Shown here: positions 36,511-44,496 of the stretch, one piece after another
How positions within the stretch are numbered: position 1 is the stretch's first letter
Layout of the letters: every line of letters begins with the position of its first letter
NCBI GenBank assembly: GCA_021805565.1
Contig: JAJZFA010000043.1
Location: 224,697-288,696, forward strand
Origin: Pseudomonadota bacterium
GTDB lineage: Bacteria; Pseudomonadota; Alphaproteobacteria; Acetobacterales; Acetobacteraceae
Length of the DNA stretch: 64,000 bases
Direction of reading: 5' to 3'
Made by a program: the position numbers and the translations under genes
The notes under the pieces: generated by a model
Told to the model about the DNA's origin: nothing
The model's input: only the letters and a program-made list of their open reading frames with translations
Databases searched by the model: none

Positions 36511-36878
36511 GGGCGCGCCGGCACCGCAATCCGAAACCATGGTCGCCGGTCATGCACGAAGCCGGCGAACGATGGCGACCGGATCGCGCAACTAAGCCGG
36601 CCCCGAATGTCCGCGACGGACAATCCGGCGCGTAAAAAGTCTTGCCTGACTCTCAGGATGGCAGACATATCGTTAAGTCGCGAACGGTTCACCGCCGCTA
36701 AGCGCGACCTGAACGGACGGTCTTGCCGCCCGCTAGCGGCGTGTCGGACTTAGGTACGAAACACGAACAAACGGCAGTTTGTTTTAAGATTTCGTCGCTT
36801 AATGTAACTTAAGAGTCCGGATATGGCCCTTCCTGACAACATCACCCGATTGCCCTGCCAGGTACAGCCCAACATCAT
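36511..36878. other. Intergenic region, no gene seen
   Basis: 368 bp with no family-like frame. The GC content falls toward 36780-36830. It ends where similarity to the sequence at 40377 begins. Confidence 0.5.
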
Positions 36879-36923
36879 GCACCCAGGCCACCAATCTTCC
36901 CCAATCCGCGCCCATCGTAAATA

Positions 36924-36959
36924 TTGACTTATTTCCTATAATGCCCTAATGTCCCAGGA
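36924..36959 (+). promoter_or_regulatory. Conserved promoter of the left copy
   Basis: TTGACT (36924) and TAATGT (36947) are 17 bp apart and lead directly to the ATG at 36960, 7 bp after the -10. The same layout appears in the right copy at 40421. The better-looking TATAAT at 36937 is only 7 bp from TTGACT and is not conserved in the other copy. Confidence 0.5.
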
Positions 36960-37038
36960 ATGGAAACCACCCCCCCCCCCGCCGCCACGCTCCGCCAGCA
37001 GCCTCGCCCCGCAGCTGTATCGCCAGCTCGTCTACACC
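36960..37038 (+). pseudogene. Truncated copy of the unknown gene at 40457
   Basis: The ATG at 36960 corresponds to the start of the intact gene (40457). Eleven C residues in a row (36970-36980) shift the frame. In the shifted frame the sequence reads RSASSLAPQLYRQLVYT, matching RSVNSLATRLYYRLVYT of the intact protein. After the YT codons the gene ends at the junction with the MoxR fragment. It therefore carries both a homopolymer frameshift and a truncation. Confidence 0.7.
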
Positions 37039-37173
37039 GTGCGCCAACACGGTCTTGCCGGTGCCGGGTTCGCCTTTCACCAGCAGCGGCCGTTGCAGGG
37101 TAACGGCGGCGTTGACCGCGACTTCGAGATCGCGGGTTGCGATGTATTTTTCGGTACTCTTGAATCCGGCCAC
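37039..37173 (-). pseudogene. N-terminal fragment of a MoxR-type AAA ATPase
   Basis: From a GTG at 37173 (GGGAG 6 nt upstream) the frame encodes AGFKSTEKYIATRDLEVAVN and AAVTLQRPLLVKGEPGTGKT, then VLAH. This is the start of MoxR/CbbQ/NirQ ATPases including Walker A (GEPGTGKT). It breaks off after about 45 codons exactly where the truncated unknown gene ends, so Walker B, sensors and the rest are missing. The frame continues into unrelated sequence to 36946. Confidence 0.7.
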
Positions 37174-37369
37174 GATGGGCTCCCTTGGAGAATGGGGCCG
37201 AGTGTCGTGGGATTGCCGCATGCCCGCAAGCCCAAGACCGGACGCCGTTCGGGCGTGCCCGGCAAAGATCGCTCCGGATTGCGCTTCGAAAGCAAATCGG
37301 GTTGAAAAAGCCGGGATATCATCGCCAAAAAAAGCGCATCGGATTGCGTGGGTGTACGAAACTTGCGGC

Positions 37370-38134
37370 CTACGGATTTTCCGGTACCCCCACAAAATCT
37401 TCATGCTTATCAGGAGGCACTTTCGTCAGTTCTGGCCGGTCCGGCGCCATCCGCTCAGCCGGGGAGGCACGTGCCACGCTGGGATAAAACTGCGGCGCCT
37501 CCCGGCGTTCGAACATGCCGTAGTCGCGCACGATCCGAACCCGGCGCACGCGCGCGCCGCCGGGAATGGCGGCGCCTCGCTCGCCGGCTTCGGCCGCCGC
37601 CGCGTCGCGCCAGGACAGCAGCAGCACCAGATCGCCCGGAGTTAGGATCGCGTCGAACACGTCCCACTCCACAAGTCCGTCCGCGTCCGCTGGAAGGCCG
37701 AGGCGGGAAGCAATCTCTCCGGCCGGGGCGCTCTCGGGCAGGCCGGGTGGGCGCTTCGCCTCGACGATGGACACGGCTTTGCCCGCGCCTGTCTCGGTTT
37801 CGTCCAGGCGCTGCTCCCGCAAGGCGTGACCCTTGGGCACCCGGTTGTCCGCCGTGATCTGGCCGACGCGCAGGTGGTAGTCGCGGAACACCTCGGTGCG
37901 GCCTTTCTCCTGCACGTCGCGATGCATGGCGAGCGTGCGCCAGCGCACCAGCGCCTTCTCGTCGCGCCAGGTGGACATCGACAGCACCCAGGCGTCGCGG
38001 CGCCTGGAACGGTAGCGGACGTTGTCGATGAACCCATCCACCCGTGCCAACTCGGGGCGCAGCAGTTGGGCGTAGCCAAGATAAGCGTCCCACCGGTCGG
38101 CCTTGGGGTGGACCTCGAAGATGACAGAAAACAC
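37370..38134 (-). CDS. Antibiotic-biosynthesis-monooxygenase (ABM) domain protein
   Basis: A 254-residue protein starting FSVIFEVHPKADRWDAYLGY, with YRSRRRDAWVLSMSTWRDEKALVRWRT, a typical dimeric ferredoxin-like ABM fold. A second, related segment (about 145-215, DGLVEWDVFDAILTPGDLVLLLSWRD) suggests two ABM units in one chain. The family includes cofactor-free oxygenases and heme-degrading enzymes. GTG start at 38134 with GGGGG upstream. It follows the hydrolase gene by 32 bp and both are divergent from an ArsR-type regulator, so the three form a small regulated unit. Confidence 0.75.
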   Translation of the reverse strand: MFSVIFEVHPKADRWDAYLGYAQLLRPELARVDGFIDNVRYRSRRRDAWVLSMSTWRDEKALVRWRTLAMHRDVQEKGRTEVFRDYHLRVGQITADNRVPKGHALREQRLDETETGAGKAVSIVEAKRPPGLPESAPAGEIASRLGLPADADGLVEWDVFDAILTPGDLVLLLSWRDAAAAEAGERGAAIPGGARVRRVRIVRDYGMFERREAPQFYPSVARASPAERMAPDRPELTKVPPDKHEDFVGVPENP

Positions 38135-38166
38135 GCTCGGACCCCCCGTTAGGCTCGTGATCCGGC

Positions 38167-39204
38167 TCAGGCCGGCCCAGCGGCGATCGAACGGCCGGAT
38201 GCCGCCGGTCCGGACACCGTGTCATTGCCGTCCAGGAAGGCAAGCGTTTCGCGATAAAGCGCGTAGCGGCCCTCCTCGAAATGCATCAGGTGTCCGCCAT
38301 GACCGAGCTTGACGTCGCGCTTGAGCGGCGAGGACGTGAGCGCGTCGAACAGCCGGTTTGCGTCGGCGTCGGTACACATGCTGTCCCAGGCTCCCCGGAC
38401 GATGCCGACGGGTGCCCGGATCAGGCCGGGGTCGTAAACGAGATCGCCCGCCCAGGCGGCGTAGATGTCCTGAATGGGGCCGAGGGGAACCTTCACAGCC
38501 GGGGGAGTGCGGGAGCAACTCCCAGGGTCGCAGCCCAGGTAGCGCTCGCCCCACGCCTGGAAGTGCCGCTCCAGCAGCACTTGTGCCTCGTGTTTTGGCG
38601 TGTCCGCGACGAAGCGGTCCCACTGGTCCTGTAGCGTGACCGGCTTCCACGCGGGCAGGCGCGGCGCGTCCGCTGTTCCGGGGCGCCGGGCGATGGGTCC
38701 GAAAAGCACGAGCCGGTCCACCAGATCCGGGCATCGCCCAGCGAACCGCCCCGCGGCCATCGTACCCCAGGAATGGGCGATAATGGAGATTGGACGACCC
38801 GCACCGTACCTTCCGCCGATGAAACGCACGGCAGCCTCCAACTGATGGCTCGCGTCCTCGGCCCGGCCCAGCGCCGGGTGGCGATCCGCTGCCTCGCTCA
38901 TCTCGGGGTGCGGGTCGGACAGCGCACCGAAGCCGTGAAAATCCAGCGCCCAGACGTCGTAGCCGGCCGCGCACAGCACGTCACGCCAGGAGCGGCCGTC
39001 GAAGCGGTGTGCGACGGACAGCGCGGAGGGAAAGGTGCCGCCATGCACGAAAAGCACCACCTTGGCTTCGGCGGCGCTTTCCGCACTGGGCAGCGTTGCG
39101 GGCAGGTGGCGCAGGAACAGGCGCAGGCCTGAATGGGGGCTGGGGATGCGGTAGTGTTCCTCTCGCGGGTCGAGCGTGTCGCCAGGGGCGGGCTGGATGG
39201 TCAT
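38167..39204 (-). CDS. Alpha/beta hydrolase
   Basis: A 345-residue hydrolase with VVLFVHGGTFPSALS, WALDFHGFGALSDPH, nucleophile elbow IIAHSWGTMAA, acid region RGAWDSMCTDADANRLFD and histidine region LGHGGHLMHFEEG. ATG 39204 has GGAG 7 nt before it. It is the first gene of an operon with the ABM protein. The divergent ArsR-type gene starts 130 bp away and is the likely regulator. The substrate is unknown. Confidence 0.85.
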   Translation of the reverse strand: MTIQPAPGDTLDPREEHYRIPSPHSGLRLFLRHLPATLPSAESAAEAKVVLFVHGGTFPSALSVAHRFDGRSWRDVLCAAGYDVWALDFHGFGALSDPHPEMSEAADRHPALGRAEDASHQLEAAVRFIGGRYGAGRPISIIAHSWGTMAAGRFAGRCPDLVDRLVLFGPIARRPGTADAPRLPAWKPVTLQDQWDRFVADTPKHEAQVLLERHFQAWGERYLGCDPGSCSRTPPAVKVPLGPIQDIYAAWAGDLVYDPGLIRAPVGIVRGAWDSMCTDADANRLFDALTSSPLKRDVKLGHGGHLMHFEEGRYALYRETLAFLDGNDTVSGPAASGRSIAAGPA

Positions 39205-39334
39205 AAACAATCTCCGGGGTGTGGCGGGAGCGCCGAAACTGGCGTCCCGCACGGCGGATGTCGACGGCGATCGCTTCGGGCGCGGTCGAAGCGATTTTTC
39301 GCCCCCACCCCGCGGTTCGCGCTAAGCTGCCCGG

Positions 39335-40024
39335 ATGCAAACGGGTCCGCACATCGCCCAGATCGCCGCCCTCGTAGGCGACCCCGCCCGCGCCAACGTG
39401 CTCTCCGCGCTCATGGGCGGCCGGGCGCTGACGGCTTCCGAACTTGCTTACCATGCGGGCGTCACGCCACAGACAGCCAGCTCCCATCTTGGCAAATTGG
39501 CGGAGGCCGGACTGCTCGCACAGGACAGGCAAGGAAGGCACCGCTACTACCGCCTCGCCTCGCCTCTGGTCGGGCGGATGCTGGAGAGCATTATGGCCGT
39601 GGCCGAAACCGGCCCCAGCCGCTACCGGCCTCACTGGAAGGGCGGCGAGGCGCTGCGTACGGCGCGAACCTGCTACGACCACCTCGCCGGACGCCTTGCC
39701 GTAGACATCGCGGACGCGCTGATCGCGCGCGGGCACGTCGTGCTGGCGGCGGACGGGGGCGAGGTGACCGCGGCCGGTATGGCGCACCTGACCGGGCTTG
39801 GGATCGACCTCGGGGCGGCGAAGCGCGGGCGCGCCTTCTGTAGGCCGTGCCTGGACTGGAGCGAGCGGCGCCCGCACCTCGCCGGCGCGGTCGGCGCCGC
39901 GCTGTGTGTTCGCGCTTTCGAGCGGGGCTGGGTCGAGCGGGTCAAGGACAGCCGCGCCGTCGCGGTCACGCAAGAAGGAAAACGGGGCTTGTCCGACGCT
40001 TTCGGCGTGGTTCCGCAAACGTGA
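39335..40024 (+). CDS. ArsR-type winged-helix regulator
   Basis: A 229-residue regulator. The first 100 residues are an ArsR/SmtB helix-turn-helix: LVGDPARANVLSALMGGRAL, ELAYHAGVTPQTASSHLGKL and DRQGRHRYYRLASPLVG. The C-terminal half (about 105-229) contains a CRPCLDWSERRPHLAGAVG block with Cys residues, found in the long YdfF-like ArsR subgroup. It may bind a small ligand or metal. It most likely controls the divergent hydrolase-ABM operon. Confidence 0.87.
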   Translation: MQTGPHIAQIAALVGDPARANVLSALMGGRALTASELAYHAGVTPQTASSHLGKLAEAGLLAQDRQGRHRYYRLASPLVGRMLESIMAVAETGPSRYRPHWKGGEALRTARTCYDHLAGRLAVDIADALIARGHVVLAADGGEVTAAGMAHLTGLGIDLGAAKRGRAFCRPCLDWSERRPHLAGAVGAALCVRAFERGWVERVKDSRAVAVTQEGKRGLSDAFGVVPQT

Positions 40025-40376
40025 AGGTAGTCGCCATGCTCCCGCATTTCGCCGCCGTTTCCGCCGCATCGTGTGAAATTACAACATAACGCGGGCAGGA
40101 TTGCACCGTGCGTTGGTGTGAACCGGGAACGGTCTTTACCAAAGTTCCTATCCGGCCGATCCGATGTTGTCCGGACGCGTGCCGGCGATGATCGCGGTGC
40201 CGGGTATGCCCCTGACTAATGTTTGAGCGGGGCCGAATGTAGGCTGGTTTATCGCCGTGTCGCGGCCGTGCGGCCCTCAGGCCGCCGAAACGCGATGAAC
40301 TCAACCCCACATTCGCCCCACGCCTTCGGCCCATCCCGACAGGGCCGGCATTGGTCCGGGATATGTCCGGCACCTC
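40025..40376. other. Intergenic region with nested hairpin
   Basis: No gene seen. GGGGCCGAATGT (40229) pairs with ACATTCGCCCC (40309) allowing one bulge, enclosing a 6-bp hairpin GCGGCC-CTCA-GGCCGC (40270-40285). A structured RNA is possible but there is only one copy to judge. Confidence 0.4.
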
Positions 40377-40528
40377 GCACCCAAGCCCCTGCCTCCCCCG
40401 ATCCGCGCCCGTCACAAAAATTGACTTATTTCCTAAAATACCCTAAAGTACCAGGAATGAAAACTTTCCCCCTACCGCGCTCTGTCAACAGCCTCGCCAC
40501 GCGACTTTATTACCGGCTCGTCTACACC
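40377..40528 (+). repeat. Direct repeat, right copy (promoter plus intact gene start)
   Basis: Counterpart of 36879-37038 in the same orientation. It includes the conserved promoter and the first 24 codons of the intact gene at 40457. The two copies bracket about 3.3 kb holding the MoxR fragment and the ABM/hydrolase/ArsR unit. Confidence 0.8.
40421..40456 (+). promoter_or_regulatory. Promoter predicted to give a leaderless mRNA
   Basis: TTGACT (40421-40426), 17-bp spacer and TAAAGT (40444-40449) lead to an ATG only 7 bp after the -10. Transcription should thus begin at or next to the start codon. The only purine-rich sequence (CAGGA) touches the ATG and cannot act as a normal ribosome site. 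The same layout is conserved at 36924. Confidence 0.55.
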
Positions 40529-41188
40529 CTCACCGCCCTGCTTTCCCCGCCGATCGACGACTCCCCGGAGGCGCTGAATGCCAGAAACCTTGCCGCCATC
40601 GCCAAGGGAGCCGCGCTGCTACCGGTCAACGCCAATAAGGCCGATTTAGCCGCGCAATGCATCGCCGCCCAGGCCCATGCCAGGAAAATGTTGCGCCTCC
40701 TCCGCCAATGCACCGATGACATCGGATTAACGCTACGCATGAACGCCCGATACGGATCGATGATGCGCACATCGCTATCCGTACATGCACACCCAATGCG
40801 GATGCAGGCAGTACGCCACAAACGCGAAGTGATCGAAGGCGCCACGAAGCGGGACGCACGAACCCAACACGTAGCCAAACGCTCCATGCTAACAGTCGCG
40901 GTCCCGGAAGCCCCGCTCGGCGAACCGGCATGGCCCACAGGTGCGCCAATCGCGACGCCCACGGCCATCGCGACCCCCAACCCAATCGAGGCACCCGCCG
41001 CCACCCCAGCCCCCAAAACCACAGAAATTATGCCGAAAAATGAGACAAAATCTCATGGAGTGGCTTTTGAGACGTGGTTGAACATGCACAGCGTCGATCA
41101 TGAGTCCGACGGGCCAAAAGAAAGAAAACTGCGCAAAACCCTGCTCGAAACAATCCGTCAGGCCACGCAAATATCCCCAACGCGATAG
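40457..41188 (+). CDS. Unknown protein, duplicated family with conserved leaderless promoter
   Basis: A 243-residue protein that I do not recognise. The N-terminus MKTFPLPRSVNSLATRLYYR is followed by a hydrophobic LVYTLTALLSPP (about 21-33). An alpha-helical, Arg/Met-rich region follows (60-140, with AAQAHARKMLRLLRQCTDDIG and LRMNARYGSMMRTS). Next comes a Pro/Ala/Thr-rich linker (150-195) and a charged C-terminal segment (200-243, VAFETWLNMHSVDHESDGPKERKLRK). No Cys pairs, nucleotide loop or signal peptidase site are seen. A truncated sister copy lies 3.5 kb upstream. Start chosen because both copies align from this ATG. Confidence 0.65.
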   Translation: MKTFPLPRSVNSLATRLYYRLVYTLTALLSPPIDDSPEALNARNLAAIAKGAALLPVNANKADLAAQCIAAQAHARKMLRLLRQCTDDIGLTLRMNARYGSMMRTSLSVHAHPMRMQAVRHKREVIEGATKRDARTQHVAKRSMLTVAVPEAPLGEPAWPTGAPIATPTAIATPNPIEAPAATPAPKTTEIMPKNETKSHGVAFETWLNMHSVDHESDGPKERKLRKTLLETIRQATQISPTR

Positions 41189-41485
41189 AAGACCGGACAC
41201 ATCCCCGGCCCCGCCACCCAAAGCGCTACCAATCCCGCATGCCCTGGCACCACATCGCCCATACACGCGCCAACCCGCCCGCCCAGCAAGCCCGAAGCCC
41301 AACACCGCCCACAAACTCGCCGCCGCGCCAATAAAGCGGCCCGCACGCACAATGACCCAGCGCCGCAATCCCAGCCGATGATACGTTCCGGACGCCCCCT
41401 CCCCCAGCCACGCCTGTTGCCGTCCATAGCCGGGCAGGCTATCGCGGTGAGTGGATGAACGATCCGGATAAAAGGGGAAATGCCG
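41189..41485. other. Intergenic region, no gene seen
   Basis: Nearly 300 bp of C-rich sequence after the unknown gene. Several chance frames exist; none has a ribosome site or family-like content. The SDR promoter presumably lies near its right end. Confidence 0.45.
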
Positions 41486-42397
41486 ATGGACGTACGGTTC
41501 GATGAACGTGTGGCGATCGTAACCGGCGCGGGCGCCGGCCTGGGCCGCCAACATGCCCTGCTGCTGGCCTCGCGCGGCGCCAAGGTGGTGGTGAACGATC
41601 CCGGCGGATCGGTCGATGGCACCGGCGGCGCGCACGCCGCGGCCGACACCGTCGTTGCCGAAATCAAGGCCGCGGGCGGCGAAGCCGTGGCCAGCTACGC
41701 CTCGGTCGCCGAGGAAGCCGCCGCGCAAAGCATTATCGATACCGCGATGAAAACCTGGGGCCGGCTCGATGCCCTGGTGTGCAACGCCGGAGTCCTCCGC
41801 GACAAGGCGTTCAACAACATGTCGATGGAGGACTACGAATTCGTCAATCAGGTCCATCATTTCGGCACCGCCTACTGCATCAAGGCGGCGTGGCCGATCA
41901 TGCGCAAGCAAGCCTATGGCCGCATCGTCGTAACCACGTCGGGGTCCGGCACGGTCGGCAACTTCGGTCAGGCCAACTACGGCGCGGCGAAAATGGCGGT
42001 GAACGGGCTGATCAACGTGCTGCGCCACGAAGGTGCGAAATACAACATCCGGTGCAACGCGATTTCGCCGTCCGCCTATACCCGGATGACCGAATCCCTG
42101 CTGCCGCCCGACATCGCGCCGTGGATGAAGCCGGAACTCGTGTCGCCCGTGGTGGCGTGGATGTGCAGCGAGGAATGCGACCAAAACGGCGAGATCATGG
42201 CCGCGACCGCCGGCGGTTTCGCCAGGGTGCAGTATTTCGTGACCGAGGGCGTTCAGTTCGATCCGGCCGAAGCGGTCTCGATCGAGATGGTGCGCGACTC
42301 CCTGGGTAAAATTCGCGATCTTTCGACCGCCACGCCCTATTTCGGCATGATGGGCAACGTGGTGGAAAAGCTGCGCGAAATGGGCCGCATTAAGTAA
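41486..42397 (+). CDS. Short-chain dehydrogenase, (3R)-hydroxyacyl-CoA dehydrogenase-like
   Basis: A 303-residue SDR. NAD(P) site VAIVTGAGAGLGRQHALLLA, NNAG-equivalent VCNAGVLRDKAFNNMS, and catalytic Ser/Tyr/Lys in TSGSGTVGNFGQANYGAAKMA (Tyr-x3-Lys as YGAAK). The VVVNDPGGSVDGTG insert and length match the dehydrogenase domain of peroxisomal multifunctional enzyme 2 and its bacterial relatives. These oxidise 3-hydroxyacyl-CoA. Met1 could also be at 41480; GGGGA spacing favours 41486. A strong hairpin follows the stop. Confidence 0.88.
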   Translation: MDVRFDERVAIVTGAGAGLGRQHALLLASRGAKVVVNDPGGSVDGTGGAHAAADTVVAEIKAAGGEAVASYASVAEEAAAQSIIDTAMKTWGRLDALVCNAGVLRDKAFNNMSMEDYEFVNQVHHFGTAYCIKAAWPIMRKQAYGRIVVTTSGSGTVGNFGQANYGAAKMAVNGLINVLRHEGAKYNIRCNAISPSAYTRMTESLLPPDIAPWMKPELVSPVVAWMCSEECDQNGEIMAATAGGFARVQYFVTEGVQFDPAEAVSIEMVRDSLGKIRDLSTATPYFGMMGNVVEKLREMGRIK

Positions 42398-42413
42398 CGA
42401 CCCTCACTCGCGA

Positions 42414-42445
42414 ACCGGCCGGCAACAGGCGTGTTGCCGGCCGGT
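42414..42445. terminator. Bidirectional hairpin terminator
   Basis: Perfect 13-bp stem ACCGGCCGGCAAC / GTTGCCGGCCGGT with a 6-nt loop, between the convergent SDR and csaA genes. No T-run follows, but the position fits a shared terminator. Confidence 0.75.
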
Positions 42446-42469
42446 CCGGCCCTTGCCCGTAACGCCGCC

Positions 42470-42811
42470 TCAGAACAGCTTTCCGCCGTTCGGCACGCGC
42501 AAATCGGGACGCACCAATACAACCGCCCCATCCTCGTCCGGCATACCCAGCGTCAGGACCTCGCTGATAAAGGGACCGATCTGGCGAGGCGCGAAATTGA
42601 CGACCGCGCAAACCTGACGCCCGATCAACTGGTCCGGCCGGTAATGCACCGTCAGTTGCGCGCTGGAGCTTTTCATCCCGATCTCCGGCCCGAAATCGAT
42701 GGTCAACTTAATCGCGGGCTTTCGCGCCTGTGGGAACGGTTTGGCTTCGACGATAGTACCGACACGAATATCGACAGCCTCGAAAGCGTCGTAGGCGATC
42801 TGGTCCGGCAT
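42470..42811 (-). CDS. csaA: CsaA, tRNA-binding-domain chaperone-like protein
   Basis: A 113-residue stand-alone tRNA-binding (OB-fold) protein. It has FEAVDIRVGTIVEAKPFPQA at the start, KLTIDFGPEIGMKSSSAQL in the middle, and GRQVCAVVNFAPRQIGPFISEVLTLG near the end, the standard CsaA pattern. CsaA is a small dimeric protein reported to have export-related chaperone activity in Bacillus and to bind tRNA. It is divergent from the gamma-glutamyltransferase gene. Confidence 0.93.
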   Translation of the reverse strand: MPDQIAYDAFEAVDIRVGTIVEAKPFPQARKPAIKLTIDFGPEIGMKSSSAQLTVHYRPDQLIGRQVCAVVNFAPRQIGPFISEVLTLGMPDEDGAVVLVRPDLRVPNGGKLF

Positions 42812-42883
42812 ATCCTTACCTCCGTTCGCGTTGCCTTGCCGCCGATCCGGGTTATTGTGACGGTTCTAGTCCTAAGGATCACG

Positions 42884-44494
42884 ATGCGCGATTTTCAGCT
42901 TCCCGGCCGCAGTCCGGTTTATGCCACTCACGGGATGGCGGCAACGTCCATGCCCGCCGCGACCCTGACCGCGCTGGATGTGCTGCGGGCCGGCGGCAAC
43001 GCGCTGGATGCCGCGGTGGCCGCTGTCGCCGTGCAATGCGTGATCGAACCGCAATCCACCGGCATCGGCGGCGATTGCTTCTGTCTGTACGCACCCGCCG
43101 GAACGGGTAAGGTTCATGCGCTGAACGGGTCCGGCCGAGCGGCGGCGGCCGCCGGTATCGGCTGGTACGAAAGCCGCGGGATGCACGCGCTGGACAACAC
43201 GTCCGCCCATGCCGTCACCGTGCCGGGTGCCATCGGCGCCTGGGAAACGCTGCTGAAAGCCCATGGCCGGAAAGGCCTGGACGAATTGCTGCAACCGGCG
43301 ATCCGCTACGCGCAAGACGGCTGGCCGGTGCATCCCAAGGTGTCTCGCGACTGGGCCGCCAGCGTGGACAAGCTGCGCCAGGGGGGCGCCACATCGTTCC
43401 TGCCCGGCGGAGCGGCGCCGGACGTCGGCGACATCTTCGCCCAACCCGCACTTGCCGAAACGCTGCGTGCCATCGCCCGGCATGGCGCGAAGGCGTTCTA
43501 CGAAGGACCGGTCGCCGCCGATATGGTCGCGACCTTGCGCGCCCGCGGCGGCCTTCACACCGAAGAAGACTTCGCCAACGGCCTGCGCAACGCGGAATTC
43601 GTCGATCCCATAAGCCTTAACTGGAAGGGCTACGACGTTTATCAGTGCCCGCCGAACGGCCAGGGCCTGCTGGTCCTGATGATGCTGGGCATCCTCGGCG
43701 GCATGCCCAGCGCTCCGGACGGACCCGCCGGGATCGTCCGCGCCCACCGCCATATCGAAACCGCTCGGCTGGTCTATCGCGACCGCGACGCGTTCCTCGC
43801 CGACCCTGGTTCGGCCCCCGGTTCGGCCAATGTGCCGGTAACAAAACTGCTCAGCCCGGACTATCTGGCATCCCAGCGCGCGCTGATTAGCGACACGGTC
43901 GCCATGCGCGGCCTGCCCGCGGCGGGGTCGGACGTGCTGCCGCCGCACAAGGACACGGTGTATCTCTGCGTCGTCGATAAGGACGGCAACGCCTGTAGCT
44001 TCATCAACTCCCTGTTCGAGAACTTCGGCAGCGGCATCCTGGCCCACCGATCCGGCGTCATGCTACAAAATCGCGGCTACGGCTTCCGGCTGGAACGCGG
44101 ACATCCGAACTGCATCGCCGGCGACAAGCGGCCGATGCACACCATTATTCCGGGCATGCTGATGAAAGACGGGCAGGCGGCGATGCCGTTCGGCGTCATG
44201 GGCGGCCATTACCAGCCGGCCGGGCAGTCGTGGTTTCTGGCCAACTTCCTGGAATACGGCCTGGACATCCAGCAATCGATGGATTTGTTCCGGCTGTTTC
44301 CCTACGGCGGCAAATTGCAGATCGAGCGTGGCGTGCCGGACGAACTGGTGCGCGAACTGACCGCCATGGGCCATGCGCCGGAGCCTGTGGAGCGGCCGCA
44401 TGGCGGCGGTCAGGCGATCTGGATCGATCGCCGGCGCGGTTGTCTGGTGGGCGCGTCCGACCCGCGCAAAGACGGCATGGCACTGGGATATTGA
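42884..44494 (+). CDS. Gamma-glutamyltransferase family protein
   Basis: A 536-residue Ntn-hydrolase. Typical blocks are AATSMPAATLTALDVLRAGGNALDAAVAA, VIEPQSTGIGGDCFCLYA and the self-cleavage/nucleophile region HKDTVYLCVVDKDGNACSFINS, with Thr as the probable new N-terminus. PMHTIIPGMLMKDGQAAMPFGVMGG follows near the end. No signal peptide is seen, unlike classical periplasmic GGT, so it is likely a cytoplasmic relative acting on gamma-glutamyl or similar amides. AAGGA precedes the ATG at 42884. It is followed 2 bp later by an amidase gene; together they suggest amide scavenging. Confidence 0.88.
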   Translation: MRDFQLPGRSPVYATHGMAATSMPAATLTALDVLRAGGNALDAAVAAVAVQCVIEPQSTGIGGDCFCLYAPAGTGKVHALNGSGRAAAAAGIGWYESRGMHALDNTSAHAVTVPGAIGAWETLLKAHGRKGLDELLQPAIRYAQDGWPVHPKVSRDWAASVDKLRQGGATSFLPGGAAPDVGDIFAQPALAETLRAIARHGAKAFYEGPVAADMVATLRARGGLHTEEDFANGLRNAEFVDPISLNWKGYDVYQCPPNGQGLLVLMMLGILGGMPSAPDGPAGIVRAHRHIETARLVYRDRDAFLADPGSAPGSANVPVTKLLSPDYLASQRALISDTVAMRGLPAAGSDVLPPHKDTVYLCVVDKDGNACSFINSLFENFGSGILAHRSGVMLQNRGYGFRLERGHPNCIAGDKRPMHTIIPGMLMKDGQAAMPFGVMGGHYQPAGQSWFLANFLEYGLDIQQSMDLFRLFPYGGKLQIERGVPDELVRELTAMGHAPEPVERPHGGGQAIWIDRRRGCLVGASDPRKDGMALGY

Positions 44495-44496
44495 CC

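Larger units (their letters stand above)
36879..37038 (+). repeat. Direct repeat, left copy (promoter plus broken start of an unknown gene)
   Basis: Sequence from GCACCCA to CTCGTCTACACC matches 40377-40528 with substitutions and a few small gaps. The match includes a long identical block around the promoter (TTGACTTATTTCCTA), the CAGGAATG start and the sequence for SL-x-LVYT. Similarity stops at 37038/40528, where the left copy is joined to a MoxR fragment. Confidence 0.8.

Noticed and set aside
36937..36942. TATAAT as the -10 box of the left repeat promoter
   Set aside because: It is only 7 bp from the TTGACT and is not kept in the right copy (TAAAAT); the 17-bp-spaced downstream hexamer is conserved in place.
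36949..37305. 118-residue open frame running through the junction at 37038
   Set aside because: It joins a frameshifted remnant to the antisense of a MoxR fragment; a chance fusion across a rearrangement, not a gene.
42872..44047. 391-residue open frame antisense to the gamma-glutamyltransferase gene
   Set aside because: Same shadow pattern; the plus-strand enzyme has clear family motifs throughout.
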